From Nocardioides sp. J54 (GTDB lineage Bacteria > Actinomycetota > Actinomycetes > Propionibacteriales > Nocardioidaceae): a stretch of 64,000 nucleotides of DNA. The position numbers and the translations under genes are program-made. This document shows positions 16,927-26,553 of the stretch, piece after piece. The notes below the pieces were generated by a model. It searched no databases, had not been told where the DNA came from, and saw only the letters and a list, made by a program, of their open reading frames with translations. Numbering within the stretch: position 1 is the stretch's first letter; the number at the start of each line of letters is the position of its first letter. Location: positions 1 through 64,000 of the forward strand of contig NZ_JAER01000011.1 in assembly GCF_000519005.1 (NCBI RefSeq), read 5' to 3'.

Positions 16927-19900
16927 TCAGGAGGCCGTCTTTGCCCGCGATGCCGCGGGTTGCTCAGAGTGCCGCGGGTTGCGGGCGGGCCACCAGTTGT
17001 GGTTCTCGAGTAGCGCTGCACAGGCGGGGACGATGAGGCTGCGGACCACGAAGGTGTCAAGCAGCAGCCCGGCTGCGACGGCGAACCCGGTTTGGGCGAG
17101 GGTGATCACCGGTGAGCTCAGGAGTGCGATGAAGGTGCTGGCGAAGATGATGCCGGCGGAGGTGATCACCGGGCCGGTGAGGGTGACGGCTTCGGCGACT
17201 GCCGCGCGGGTCAGGGTGGTGCCGTTCTCGCGCATGCGACTCATGAGCAGGATGTTGTAGTCGGCGCCAACGGCGACCAGCAGCACGAAAGTGATGACCG
17301 GGACGGGGAACTGGATGTCGTGGCCGAGGATGTCTTGGAAGACCAGGGTGGTCAGACCGAGGGCCGCAGCGCAGGAGAGCGCGACTGAGGCGAGCAGGTA
17401 CAGGGGGGCGGCGAGGGAGCGCAGGGTGATGATGAGGAGCAGCAGGACGACCAGGAGGACCGCAGCGAGCACGAGCTTGGCGTCGTCGTACAGGTAGCGG
17501 TTCAGGTCGGCGCCGAGCCCTGCAGCTCCGGTGCCGCTGATGGTCGCGTCGTCGAGACGTGTCTGGTTGAGCGCGGATTCGGCGGTCGCCTGGGCTTCGT
17601 CGAAGCGGCGCAGCCCGTCGGGGCTCAGGGGGTCGGTGTCGCCGGTGACCTGGATGCGTGCGACGCGGCCGTCGGGGCTGAGAAAGACGTCGCGGGCGTA
17701 AGCGAAACGCTGGTCGCGCAGGGCGCTGGCGGGTAGATAGAAGCCGCCTGCCTCTGGGGTGTTGGCCTGACGGTTGACTGTTCGCAGGTAGGACTCAGAG
17801 CGTTCCAGGTTCTCGGCGAGCACGCTGGTCTGACTGATGAGCTCCTCGATTCCCGGAGCGAAGGCCTCGGCGTTTCCGGCGATCTGGTTGGTGCCGTCCG
17901 CCATTTGCCCCAGCCGGGTGCGCAGGATGCGTTGGCCCTTGGTGATCTGTTTGGAACCCTTCTTGGCCTGGTTCAGCCCGGCGGCGAGGCTGTCGAGTCC
18001 ACCCGCGAGCCGCCCTTGACCGCGGGCGATCCGTGCCGCGCCGTTGGCTGCCTTCTGCAGTCCGGGCAGGAGTTCGTTCTTCAGGCCGCGGTGGATCTGG
18101 GCGAGGCCCTCCCTGGATCGGCGACAGATTGGGTCGGCGGTGCAGAGCAGGTCGCGGTTGAGTGCCTGGACGATCAGGTCGATGCCGTCTACTGCGATGC
18201 TGACTTGGTCGTGCGCGGTCTGGAGGCCTGTCGCCAAGGTGGCGGCACCGGTCTGGAGGCGGCGGGCGCCCTGCGCGGCTCCCCGGGTGTTCTTCGCAGC
18301 CCGGCCGAGGCCGTCGGTGAGGTCGTTGGTGCCGCTTACCAGCTGGCCAACGCCGTCGTGGGCCTGGTCGGCGCCGTTGGCCACCTGGTCGATCGCGTCC
18401 GCGAGCTGAGTGCTGCCTGAGGAGAGCCGTTCCAGCCCGGGTTGGCCCTCCTCCAGGCCGTCGCTGGCACGCCCGAGGCCGTTGGCGAGTCGCTTGAGCT
18501 GCCGGGCGATCGATGCCGGCTTCAGAGGCGTGCCGGCCGGCTGGGTGATGCTGCGGACACCAGTCACGCCGTCGACCTTGGCCACGGCACGGCTGACTTC
18601 GTTGAGGACGGCGAGGTCCTTGGGATTGCGCATGTCGCGAGGGGATTCGACCAGCAGATAGTCAGGCAGGGTCTCGTTGCGGGGGAAGTGCTCCTCCAGC
18701 ACTGTCAGGCCCTGGTTGCTCGGGGTCTCTTCGGGCTGGGAGTTCCGTTGGTCGTAGGAGATCACCATCGTCGGCAAGAACGCGGCCAGCGCCACCAACA
18801 CGGCGGTACCGACCAAGAGCACGCGAGCGGGTCGACGCGCCACGAGCTGGCCCACACGCGACCACGCCGAGGTCGGTGTGGGCGTACGCGCCGGACCGAT
18901 TCTCGGGCCGAACCAGACCATCAGCGCCGGGGTAAAGGTCAGGCTCACCGCCACGGTGACCGCGACGCAGATCGCCATCGGCGGTCCGGTCGTGGAGAAG
19001 ATGGCCAGCTTGGTGAACCCCAGGCAGATCGCGGCCAGGATGACCGTGCCCGCGGAGGCCACCAGGGCTGGTCCCACCCTGGTCGCGGATTCCTCGACCG
19101 CCGCGAGCGGGTCGATCCCGCGCCCGAACGCCTCACGGAATCTGCTGATCAGGAACACGCAGTAGTCGGTGCCGGCGCCGAGCACGATGGCGGTTACGAA
19201 CGCATCGGTATAGGTCGACAGCGCCATTCCTTGCTCACCGGCCCACGCCAGCACCCCTCGGGCGCAGGCCAGTGCGACACCGATCGTCACCAAGGTGAGC
19301 AGCACCGTGGTGATCCGGCGGTAGATAATCAACAAGATGATGACCAGGAGGAGGCCTGAGACGACGGTGATCCTCACCGAGGCGGCGTTCACCTCCGTGG
19401 TCAGGTCCGTGATCATCGCCGGGTCGCCGGTCACATGCGTCGTGGTTCCCGATGGCGCCGACAGCTCGTCAACCTGTTCACGCAGCCAGTGCACGTCCTG
19501 CTCGGAGTCCGGCGACCCGATCCCACTGGTCAGCCCCACCACCAGGTAGGCGGCCTGACCGTCCTCGCTGACCAGCTGCTGCCGGGCCTCCTTGTTGCCG
19601 ACGAAGTGCTGCACATCGGAGACCCGCTCCTCATTCGCCTGCAGGGTCCGCACTAGATTGCGGTAGGCGCGCGTGTCCGCTGCGCTCAAGCCCTTCTCGT
19701 TGCGGAACACGACGTAGGCGAACGACTCGGTGCGTCCCGACCCGAACGCCTCATCCATCCGATGCAACGCAGCCAACGTCGGAGCATCCTCGGGCAGGAA
19801 CGCGGCGCTGTTTCGCTCAACCACCGATGGCAGAGACGGCAGCCCGAAGGTCACCGCCGCAGCGGCGATCAGCCAGCCCACAACCACCACACGCGGGAAG

Positions 19901-19965
19901 CGGATTCCCACCGCGCACAAGTGGGCCAGACGGCCCGGCGCCCCAACACCCACGGATACCCCCAC
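16927..19965 (-). CDS. MMPL-family exporter, 1012 aa
   Basis: Large MMPL/RND transporter. First half: an N-terminal span (28-48), a periplasmic loop and a six-span block with AGTDYCVFLISRFREAFG. The middle region, roughly residues 480-720, is a long hydrophilic segment with repeating L-x2-G-x2-Q-L-x2-G units, the YhgE/Pip-like repeat seen in some MMPL proteins. The second block carries VGADYNILLMSRMRENG. It is transcribed divergently from the TetR gene at 20072; the intergenic region holds operator copy 2, about 20 bp upstream of this start. Substrate unknown; lipid export is likely. Confidence 0.9.
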   Translation of the reverse strand: MGVSVGVGAPGRLAHLCAVGIRFPRVVVVGWLIAAAAVTFGLPSLPSVVERNSAAFLPEDAPTLAALHRMDEAFGSGRTESFAYVVFRNEKGLSAADTRAYRNLVRTLQANEERVSDVQHFVGNKEARQQLVSEDGQAAYLVVGLTSGIGSPDSEQDVHWLREQVDELSAPSGTTTHVTGDPAMITDLTTEVNAASVRITVVSGLLLVIILLIIYRRITTVLLTLVTIGVALACARGVLAWAGEQGMALSTYTDAFVTAIVLGAGTDYCVFLISRFREAFGRGIDPLAAVEESATRVGPALVASAGTVILAAICLGFTKLAIFSTTGPPMAICVAVTVAVSLTFTPALMVWFGPRIGPARTPTPTSAWSRVGQLVARRPARVLLVGTAVLVALAAFLPTMVISYDQRNSQPEETPSNQGLTVLEEHFPRNETLPDYLLVESPRDMRNPKDLAVLNEVSRAVAKVDGVTGVRSITQPAGTPLKPASIARQLKRLANGLGRASDGLEEGQPGLERLSSGSTQLADAIDQVANGADQAHDGVGQLVSGTNDLTDGLGRAAKNTRGAAQGARRLQTGAATLATGLQTAHDQVSIAVDGIDLIVQALNRDLLCTADPICRRSREGLAQIHRGLKNELLPGLQKAANGAARIARGQGRLAGGLDSLAAGLNQAKKGSKQITKGQRILRTRLGQMADGTNQIAGNAEAFAPGIEELISQTSVLAENLERSESYLRTVNRQANTPEAGGFYLPASALRDQRFAYARDVFLSPDGRVARIQVTGDTDPLSPDGLRRFDEAQATAESALNQTRLDDATISGTGAAGLGADLNRYLYDDAKLVLAAVLLVVLLLLIITLRSLAAPLYLLASVALSCAAALGLTTLVFQDILGHDIQFPVPVITFVLLVAVGADYNILLMSRMRENGTTLTRAAVAEAVTLTGPVITSAGIIFASTFIALLSSPVITLAQTGFAVAAGLLLDTFVVRSLIVPACAALLENHNWWPARNPRHSEQPAASRAKTAS

Positions 19966-19983
19966 GGTGTCTGCATCTTTGGT

Positions 19984-20000
19984 TTGTACTCAAAGTACAA
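19984..20000. promoter_or_regulatory. Palindromic operator, copy 2 (TTGTACT-N3-AGTACAA)
   Basis: TTGTACT at 19984-19990, spacer CAA, AGTACAA at 19994-20000, in the divergent promoter between the 1012-aa MMPL gene and a TetR gene. Arms are identical to those at 10675-10691. Confidence 0.75.
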
Positions 20001-20071
20001 CATAGACTGGCGCCACAGTCGATACACATCGAACGAACGCAGAGACGTTCGCCCGAAAGGTCAAGGCACAG

Positions 20072-20650
20072 ATGCGGCAACTGCCAGCAACGATCGCGAG
20101 CAAGCTCTACGGCGCAGCAGAGCTGATCGCCGAGCGCGGCATCACCGAGGCCAAGATGGACGACATCGCCGCCGCCTCCGGCATCCCCCGCGCAACGCTC
20201 TACTACTACTTCACAGGCAAGGACGAGATCCTGGCCTTCCTACTCACCGACATGCTCGAAGCCATCGCCGGGGAGGTTGCGGCCGCCGTCGGCACCCCCG
20301 GAACCGCCCGCGAGCGTCTCGAAGCCGCGGTCCACGCGCAGATCGCCGTCATGCTCGACCAGCCGGCCGCATGCCGAGCGCTCGTGGGTGACCTTGGTCG
20401 TGCCACCAGACTCCCGGAGCTGGCCCACGCCCTCCAGGAGGCTTTCCAGCGACCCATCGAACAACTTCTCGACGAAGGCGCCGCCGATGGATCGCTACAG
20501 GTCCAGCCCCACCCCGAAGACGCCTCGCTCGCGATCTTCGGCGCCATCACCGTCGCCGGTCTCTACCACGCCGTCGAAGACACCCGCCCGTCCGCAGAAC
20601 AAATCGCGAAACGGGTCCTCGCTGTACTGATGCAGGGCCTTGCTGGCTAG
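20072..20650 (+). CDS. TetR-family transcriptional regulator
   Basis: 192 residues; HTH ITEAKMDDIAAASGIPRATLYYYFTGKDEILAFLL at about 24-58 is a textbook TetR recognition unit. The ligand domain is helical and hydrophobic. It is divergent from the 1012-aa MMPL exporter with the TTGTACT palindrome between them, so it most likely represses that exporter and itself; the second copy of the palindrome suggests it also controls the P450 at 9318-10496. Confidence 0.9.
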   Translation: MRQLPATIASKLYGAAELIAERGITEAKMDDIAAASGIPRATLYYYFTGKDEILAFLLTDMLEAIAGEVAAAVGTPGTARERLEAAVHAQIAVMLDQPAACRALVGDLGRATRLPELAHALQEAFQRPIEQLLDEGAADGSLQVQPHPEDASLAIFGAITVAGLYHAVEDTRPSAEQIAKRVLAVLMQGLAG

Positions 20651-20898
20651 CGTCTCCGACCGCTGTACTCCGCCGACACCGCTGGAGGTCTCGCTATCGG
20701 TGGAGCTCGTCGGAATCTGGAATCAGCAGTTGGGGGCGGCAGTAGCCAGTACCTGGCAGGCGACGGAGGGCACGCATCGTGAGATCGGGCGCCGACCTTG
20801 GCCGAGCACGGCGAGTCGGGACAGATCTGATCGATGCCGGCACGTAGGTCGGGCCGGGCGCTGTGCCGGCTACGCGAGCCGCACACCAATCGGATCGA

Positions 20899-21909
20899 TC
20901 ACCAGCTCCGGCACGATTCTCGAAACTGCCGTGGAGACCGGCCCGTCCACCGCTTGAAGGCGTGCGAGAAGTTGGTGAGGTCGCTGTAACCGAGGTCAAC
21001 GGCGATCTCGCTGACCGACATGGATCGGTCGAGTAGCCGTAGCGTGGCGCGCTCAAGCAACGACGACTCGAGCAACTCGCGGAACGTGGTGCCCTCCTCG
21101 TGGAGGCGCCGTTTGAGGGTGCTGGCGGACACTGACAGCTCCTCGGCGACCGTCCGGCACGTCTTGAGCGCTGCAGCTTCGTCCAACGACGCTCGTACCT
21201 TGGCCGAGTACGACGTGGGTCCGACCCTGTGCTCGAGAGCTTCCCGGAGGTCGGCAATGGCGAGCCGATAGGCAACGGGATCGGAGAATCGACAGACCTC
21301 ATTCAGAGCCTCGGTGGGCACGTGGAGGAACGTCATCGGGGCGTTGAAAACCATGTTCCCGGGCCGCGCTTCGTCCTGATCCACGTCGGTCGGTGCTGGC
21401 CAACTCGTGTGCAGTCTGACGGTTGATTCGTCGCCGACGAGCATCTGGACCAATCGCCGCAGTGCGGCGCCGCAGTAGGTGACGATCAGGCAGTCCAGGT
21501 CCGAATCACCTATGTGGCCTGTGAGCCCAACCGTGAGTCCCTCTTCGTTCGGATGGAACCGTGTCGTGACGGCCGTCGTGATCAAGGGAAGATACGTGAG
21601 CAGTTCCATGATCTCGGCTACGGACCCTGCGCTGATGAGCGGAACGCTCAAGGGGCCGAAAGAGGTCAACTGAGCGTGTTCTGCGAACGCGTGGCCGAGC
21701 TTGGTTGCTTGTTCGGCGTCAAGCTCGGGGTAGACCTCCCGGAACCACCGCACCGGGACCTGGCCCTCAAGCTGCAGCAGCGTCGGATCGGCGGCACTCT
21801 CGCGAGTCATGATGGCGCGGAACTGTGCGACCGCGTGCGCGTCGAGCGCTTGGCTCTCGAGCAACTGCGCGAATGCGGTGTAGGGGACACCCGGTTCGGT
21901 GAAGCTCAT
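20899..21909 (-). CDS. AraC-family regulator (CypR-like)
   Basis: 336-residue regulator with an N-terminal arabinose-binding-like sensor domain (LLTYLPLITTAVTTRFHPNEEGLTVGL region) and a C-terminal double HTH: VAEELSVSASTLKRRLHEEGTTFRELL, then VSEIAVDLGYSDLTNFSHAFKRWTGRSPRQFR. The start MSFTEPGVPY at 21909 is preferred over a frame running to 22137, which would overlap the divergent ferredoxin gene. AraC-type regulators adjacent to CYP153 operons are known alkane-responsive activators in actinobacteria (CypR in Dietzia); by context this gene should activate the operon starting at 22031. Confidence 0.88.
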   Translation of the reverse strand: MSFTEPGVPYTAFAQLLESQALDAHAVAQFRAIMTRESAADPTLLQLEGQVPVRWFREVYPELDAEQATKLGHAFAEHAQLTSFGPLSVPLISAGSVAEIMELLTYLPLITTAVTTRFHPNEEGLTVGLTGHIGDSDLDCLIVTYCGAALRRLVQMLVGDESTVRLHTSWPAPTDVDQDEARPGNMVFNAPMTFLHVPTEALNEVCRFSDPVAYRLAIADLREALEHRVGPTSYSAKVRASLDEAAALKTCRTVAEELSVSASTLKRRLHEEGTTFRELLESSLLERATLRLLDRSMSVSEIAVDLGYSDLTNFSHAFKRWTGRSPRQFRESCRSW

Positions 21910-22030
21910 CGAAGCCTTTCTCTGACCCGAACTCACAACTATCTGGATCCGGTGAACATAGCCAGGCCCGGCGCCCGCGGCAAGAGTTTGAGCAAGGCAT
22001 TGCGGCCCCCGACATGCACCAGGAGTTGTT
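21910..22030. promoter_or_regulatory. Divergent promoter region, AraC gene / CYP153 operon
   Basis: 121 bp between divergent start codons. A ribosome site AGGAG precedes the ferredoxin ATG, and a GAAAGG precedes the AraC-gene ATG. The AraC-type activator should bind here, but no clear direct repeats could be picked out by eye. Confidence 0.5.
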
Positions 22031-22351
22031 ATGGCAGTGGTTACTTTCGTGTCGCACGACGGCGAGACACACGCGGCGTCCCTGGAGGAAGGGCAGTCGT
22101 TGATGCAGGTCGCGACGAACAACGCGGTGCCCGGCATCGACGGCGACTGCGGGGGCGAGGCTGCGTGCGGGACCTGTCACGTCATCGTTGACCCTCCGTG
22201 GTCGGACCGCGTGGGGCCATCCGGTGCCGACGAGGAGCAGATGCTCGCCATGAACCCCGAGCGTGAACCGACCTCTCGGTTGTCCTGCCAGATGGTGGTC
22301 TCCGAGGCCTGGAACGGACTGACTGTCCGGCTGCCCGAATTCCAGATGTGA
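22031..22351 (+). CDS. [2Fe-2S] ferredoxin (P450 redox partner)
   Basis: 106-residue plant/adrenodoxin-type ferredoxin. Cluster cysteines are C40, C46, C49 (CGGEAACGTC) and C86 (RLSCQM). It would carry single electrons from the ferredoxin reductase at 23760-24977 to the CYP153-type P450 encoded next. Start has an AGGAG site. The stop lies 23 bp upstream of the P450 ATG, so it is the first gene of the operon. Confidence 0.93.
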   Translation: MAVVTFVSHDGETHAASLEEGQSLMQVATNNAVPGIDGDCGGEAACGTCHVIVDPPWSDRVGPSGADEEQMLAMNPEREPTSRLSCQMVVSEAWNGLTVRLPEFQM

Positions 22352-22374
22352 TCAACGAGAGGAGCGTCGAAATC

Positions 22375-23763
22375 ATGAGGATTCCTGAGGCGATCACTGC
22401 CAAAGTTCAGTCAGCCATCCCGATGGAGCGGCAGATCCAGGGTGCGCATCTCTACGACAAGACGAGGAGGTGGGTGACGGGCACCAACGGTGAGCGAATG
22501 TTCGTCGAGCGTCCCATCCCGCCAGTCGAAGAAGTCGAGCTCGCGGACATCGACCTCAGCAATCCGTTCCTGTACCGACAGGGCCGTTGGCAGTCCTACT
22601 TCCAGCGGCTGCGGAACGAGGCTCCCGTCCACTATCAGTCGAACAGCCCGTTCGGGCCATTCTGGTCGGTCACCCGGCACGCCGACATCATCGCCGTCGA
22701 CAAGAACCATGAGGTCTTCTCAGCCGAACCCTTGATCGTGATCGGCGTGCCACCCCGCTTCCTCGATATCGAGATGTTCATCGCAATGGACCCGCCGCGG
22801 CACGACCTGCAGCGGCAGGCGGTCCAGGGCGTTGTCGCGCCGAAGAACCTCCGCGAGATGGAGAGTCTCATCCGACAGCGCGTCCGCGAGGTCTTGGACG
22901 GCCTTCCGGTCGGCGAACCCTTCAACTGGGTGCAACACGTGTCGATCGAGCTGACGGGCCGCATGCTGGCCACTTTGCTCGACTTTCCGTACGAGCAACG
23001 ACACAAGCTGACCTACTGGTCAGATCTTGCGTCGTCGATGGAGCAGGCGAACGGCGGTCCCTCTGACAACGACGAGGTCTTCCACGGAATGCGCGACATG
23101 GCGCGAGGTCTCAGCGCGCTCTGGCATGACAAGGCCGCCCGAACTGCCGCAGGGGAGGAACCGGGCTTCGATCTGATCACCATGTTGCAGAGCAACGAGA
23201 ACACCAAGGACCTGATCGATCGCCCCATGGAGTTCCTCGGAAACCTGGTGCTGCTGATCGTCGGGGGCAACGACACGACCCGCAACTCGATGAGTGGCGG
23301 CGTTCTTGCGCTCAACCAGTTCCCCGATCAATTTGAGAAGCTGAAGGCCAACCCCGACCTGATCCCCAACATGGTGTCGGAGATCATCCGCTGGCAGACT
23401 CCGCTCGCCTACATGCGCCGGATCGCCAAGGCGGACACAGTCCTGAACGGCCAGTTCATCCGCAAGGGCGACAAGGTCGTGATGTGGTACGCCTCCGGCA
23501 ACCGCGACGAGACCGTGTTCGAGCGTCCGGATGAGCTGATCATCGATCGGCCCAACGCGCGCAACCACATCGCCTTTGGCTTCGGCGTCCACCGCTGTAT
23601 GGGCAATCGGCTGGCCGAGCTCCAGCTGAGGGTCCTGTGGGAGGAACTGCTCCCGCGCTTCGAGAAGATCGAGGTCGTGGGGGAGCCGGAGTACGTACAG
23701 TCCAACTTCGTACGGGGCATCAGCAAGCTGATGGTCCGGCTCACCGCGAAGCCCACCGCATGA
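22375..23763 (+). CDS. CYP153-type cytochrome P450 (terminal alkane/fatty-acid hydroxylase)
   Basis: 462 residues from ATG 22375, which has a GAGGAG site; an upstream GTG frame adds only nine residues. Strong CYP153 markers: FIAMDPPRHDLQRQAV, I-helix LLIVGGNDTTRNSMSGGVLALN, ExxR in EIIRWQTPLAYMRR, and heme loop AFGFGVHRCMGNRLAELQLRVLWEELLPRF with Cys near 408. The family hydroxylates the terminal carbon of medium-chain alkanes, alcohols or fatty acids. It has its own ferredoxin upstream and reductase downstream (start overlaps this stop by 4 bp), a complete three-component system. Confidence 0.92.
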   Translation: MRIPEAITAKVQSAIPMERQIQGAHLYDKTRRWVTGTNGERMFVERPIPPVEEVELADIDLSNPFLYRQGRWQSYFQRLRNEAPVHYQSNSPFGPFWSVTRHADIIAVDKNHEVFSAEPLIVIGVPPRFLDIEMFIAMDPPRHDLQRQAVQGVVAPKNLREMESLIRQRVREVLDGLPVGEPFNWVQHVSIELTGRMLATLLDFPYEQRHKLTYWSDLASSMEQANGGPSDNDEVFHGMRDMARGLSALWHDKAARTAAGEEPGFDLITMLQSNENTKDLIDRPMEFLGNLVLLIVGGNDTTRNSMSGGVLALNQFPDQFEKLKANPDLIPNMVSEIIRWQTPLAYMRRIAKADTVLNGQFIRKGDKVVMWYASGNRDETVFERPDELIIDRPNARNHIAFGFGVHRCMGNRLAELQLRVLWEELLPRFEKIEVVGEPEYVQSNFVRGISKLMVRLTAKPTA

Positions 23764-24977
23764 GCGTGCAGCGAGCGGTGATCGTCGGGGCAAGCCATGC
23801 CGGTGCCCAAGTCGCCGCCAGTCTGCGCCAGGAAGGCTGGGCCGGCGAGGTTGTCCTGGTCGGTGACGAGTCGGCACTTCCCTATCAACGCCCTCCCTTG
23901 TCGAAGGACTACCTGGCAGGGAAGAGCACACTCGCGGAACTGGCGATCCGCAGCGCAGAGTTCTACGCGCGCCAAGAGATCCGCCTTCTCGGTGCGACCG
24001 TGGAGCGGATCGACCGCTCTGCTGGTCGAGTATCGCTGAGCACCGGCGAGTCGCTGGGCTACGACAAGCTGGCTTTGTGCACCGGCGCGCGTCCGCGACG
24101 GCTCCGGGTTCCGGGAGCCCACCTTGCCGGAGTCCACTACCTTCGCACCGCCGCGGACGTGGATTTGATCAGAGCGACAGCCAAACCGGGCAGCAGGGCG
24201 GTGGTCGTCGGTGGCGGCTATGTCGGGCTGGAGACGGCCGCCTCACTCCGCGCGCTGGGTCTCGACGTCACCGTCCTCGAGGCGACCGAGCGAGTCCTCG
24301 AACGCGTGACGGCCCCCGAGGTCTCGGCATTTTTCGATCGAATCCACCGTGAGGAGGGGGTGTGCATTCAGACGAGCGCCCTGGTCGAGGCCCTCGCGGG
24401 TGATGCTCGGGTCCGCGAAGTGGTCCTGTCCAGCGGTGAATCAGTCCCGGCAGACCTCGTCATTGTTGGTATCGGTATCGAGCCGAACACTGAACTCGCC
24501 GCATCCGCTGGCCTGGTGATCGACAACGGTGTCGTGATTGACGACCGGGCCCGGACCAGCGATCCGGACATCGTCGCGGCCGGCGACTGCACGAGTCGAG
24601 ACATCGCCCGCTACGGCAGTCGGGTCCGCCTGGAGTGCGTGCCCAGTGCGGGGGAGCAGGCGAAGGCGGCGGCCGCGACAATCTCTGGAAAGTGCAGGGA
24701 GATTACGGCGCTTCCGTGGTTCTGGTCAGATCAGTACGACGTCAAGCTCCAGATCGCTGGACTCAACACCGGGTACGACGAAGTCGTCCTCAGCGGTGAT
24801 CCGAACCGGGACCGCGACTTCACCTGCTTCTACCTCCGCCAAGGCGAGCTGATCGCCGCGGACTGTGTCAACCGCCCCCGCGACTTCGTCTTCAGCAAGC
24901 GGCTTCTAACGCAAGCAACTCAGGGCGTTGGGCGGGCAGAGTTGCCCCTGGTGACCGTGAGTGACCTCGGTGCGTGA
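23760..24977 (+). CDS. Ferredoxin reductase (FAD/NAD, P450 system)
   Basis: 405-residue pyridine-nucleotide:ferredoxin oxidoreductase. FAD-binding Rossmann fold at the start (VIVGASHAGAQVAASLRQ), NAD-binding fold in the middle (VVVGGGYVGLETAASLR), and a second FAD contact IVAAGDCTSRD, with the rubredoxin/putidaredoxin-reductase C-terminal domain (WFWSDQYDVKLQIAGL). It passes electrons from NAD(P)H to the ferredoxin. ATG overlaps the P450 stop (ATGA), giving coupled translation. Confidence 0.92.
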   Translation: MSVQRAVIVGASHAGAQVAASLRQEGWAGEVVLVGDESALPYQRPPLSKDYLAGKSTLAELAIRSAEFYARQEIRLLGATVERIDRSAGRVSLSTGESLGYDKLALCTGARPRRLRVPGAHLAGVHYLRTAADVDLIRATAKPGSRAVVVGGGYVGLETAASLRALGLDVTVLEATERVLERVTAPEVSAFFDRIHREEGVCIQTSALVEALAGDARVREVVLSSGESVPADLVIVGIGIEPNTELAASAGLVIDNGVVIDDRARTSDPDIVAAGDCTSRDIARYGSRVRLECVPSAGEQAKAAAATISGKCREITALPWFWSDQYDVKLQIAGLNTGYDEVVLSGDPNRDRDFTCFYLRQGELIAADCVNRPRDFVFSKRLLTQATQGVGRAELPLVTVSDLGA

Positions 24978-25095
24978 TGGCCCTCGAGTCGAATCACCGT
25001 CGTGGCCTGAGTCGGGCCGCGGTTGTCCGGAGAACCGGCCCATCAGGTAGTCGCAGGACAACGAGAAGCGGAACCGCTCGTAGAAGGGACAACCG

Positions 25096-26553
25096 ATGAC
25101 GAACCTCCTTCGGCTGGCGCCGAACCGACGCGCCCGACTGTCGTCGGTGCTTCTCGTCCCGCTACCGGCTCGGGTAGACAGAGCCCTGTGTGAGGCCCAG
25201 GACCGGTGGCCGGTCCGCGACCTCGCCCCCGTTCCGGCAGGCTCGGGCCTCAAGTCCGTTCAAGGGACGGCCGGATTCCCGGTTCTCGGCCACACCCTGG
25301 ACTACATCCGATACGGATCCGACTTCGCGCGTGCCAGACACGAGCGGCTCGGGCCGGTGACGTGGATGGGCGCCTTTGGCACCAAGGTGGTGGTAGTGGC
25401 CGGCCCGGACGCCACACAGGAGGCGCTGACCACCAAGGCGAAGTCCTTCTCTCAGGACGGATGGACCTTCCTCATCGATGCCTTCTTTCACCGGGGCCTG
25501 ATGCTGATGAGTTTCGACGAACACAAGATGCATCGACGGATCATGCAGGAGGCGTTCACCCGCGATCGGCTCGCTGGATACGTCAACCAGCTCGGACCGA
25601 CGCTGGAGGCGCGAATCCCGGAGTGGACTGCCGGCAAGTCCACGCGCATCTACCCGCTGCTCAAGACGCTGACCCTGGACGTTGCGACAGAGGTCTTCAT
25701 GGCAGGGCGGGGCGGACGCGAGGACGCCGCTGCGATCAACGAAGCCTTCGTGGCGACCGTGCGCGCCGCCAGCTCGATCGTCCGGGTCCCGCTGCCTGGC
25801 ACGCGCTGGAGAGCCGGTGTCCGTGGGCGCGCCTTGCTGGAGGCCTATTTCGCGCGTCACCTTCCGGCAGCGCGCAACGGTCAGGGCAGCGACCTCTTCG
25901 CGGGACTGTGTCATGCGCGGACGCCCGAAGGACAGGCCTTCACCGACGAGGACGTCATCAACCACATGATCTTCTTGATGATGGCGGCCCACGACACCTC
26001 CACCATCACCACCGCGGCCGCCGCCTACTTTCTCGCCAAGCACCCGGCGTGGCAGGAACGGGCCCGGACCGAGTCCGACCGCATCGGTGAACGGACCCCG
26101 AACATCGACGACCTGGAGTCGCTGGTGACTCTCGATCTCGTGATCAAGGAAACGCTGCGCCTGGCGGCGCCAGTGCCGATCGTCATGCGCAAGACCATCG
26201 AGGATGCAGAGATCGCGGGTCACCACATTCCAGCTGACACACTGGTGGCCGTCGCTCCGGCGGTCAACCACTTCGATGAATCGTGCTGGACCGACCCTGA
26301 CGCCTTCGACCCGAGCCGATTCAGCGAGCCGCGGCGCGAGGACCAGCATCACCGCTTCGGGTGGATCCCGTTCGGCGGGGGAGTGCACAAGTGTATTGGT
26401 CTCCACTTCGGAACACTCGAGGTCAAGGCGATCCTTCACCACATGCTGCGCAACTATCGATGGACGGTCCCCGACGGCTACGAAGTCAGATGGGACAACA
26501 CATCCCTACCGATTCCGGTAGACGGGCTGCCGATCACACTGGAGCGACGATGA
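25096..26553 (+). CDS. Second cytochrome P450, long type (CYP51/CYP136-like)
   Basis: 485-residue P450 with a longer N-terminus than the soluble bacterial norm. After a basic leader (1-45) comes TAGFPVLGHTLDYIRYG and the P450 fold: I-helix MMAAHDTSTITTAAAAYF, KETLRLAAPVPIVMRK (ExxR) and heme loop PFGGGVHKCIGLHFGTLEVK with Cys near 433. The layout resembles sterol/fatty-chain P450s such as CYP51 or CYP136 rather than CYP153. It lies 118 bp after the reductase gene and its stop overlaps the next start (ATGA). Substrate unknown. Confidence 0.87.
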   Translation: MTNLLRLAPNRRARLSSVLLVPLPARVDRALCEAQDRWPVRDLAPVPAGSGLKSVQGTAGFPVLGHTLDYIRYGSDFARARHERLGPVTWMGAFGTKVVVVAGPDATQEALTTKAKSFSQDGWTFLIDAFFHRGLMLMSFDEHKMHRRIMQEAFTRDRLAGYVNQLGPTLEARIPEWTAGKSTRIYPLLKTLTLDVATEVFMAGRGGREDAAAINEAFVATVRAASSIVRVPLPGTRWRAGVRGRALLEAYFARHLPAARNGQGSDLFAGLCHARTPEGQAFTDEDVINHMIFLMMAAHDTSTITTAAAAYFLAKHPAWQERARTESDRIGERTPNIDDLESLVTLDLVIKETLRLAAPVPIVMRKTIEDAEIAGHHIPADTLVAVAPAVNHFDESCWTDPDAFDPSRFSEPRREDQHHRFGWIPFGGGVHKCIGLHFGTLEVKAILHHMLRNYRWTVPDGYEVRWDNTSLPIPVDGLPITLERR

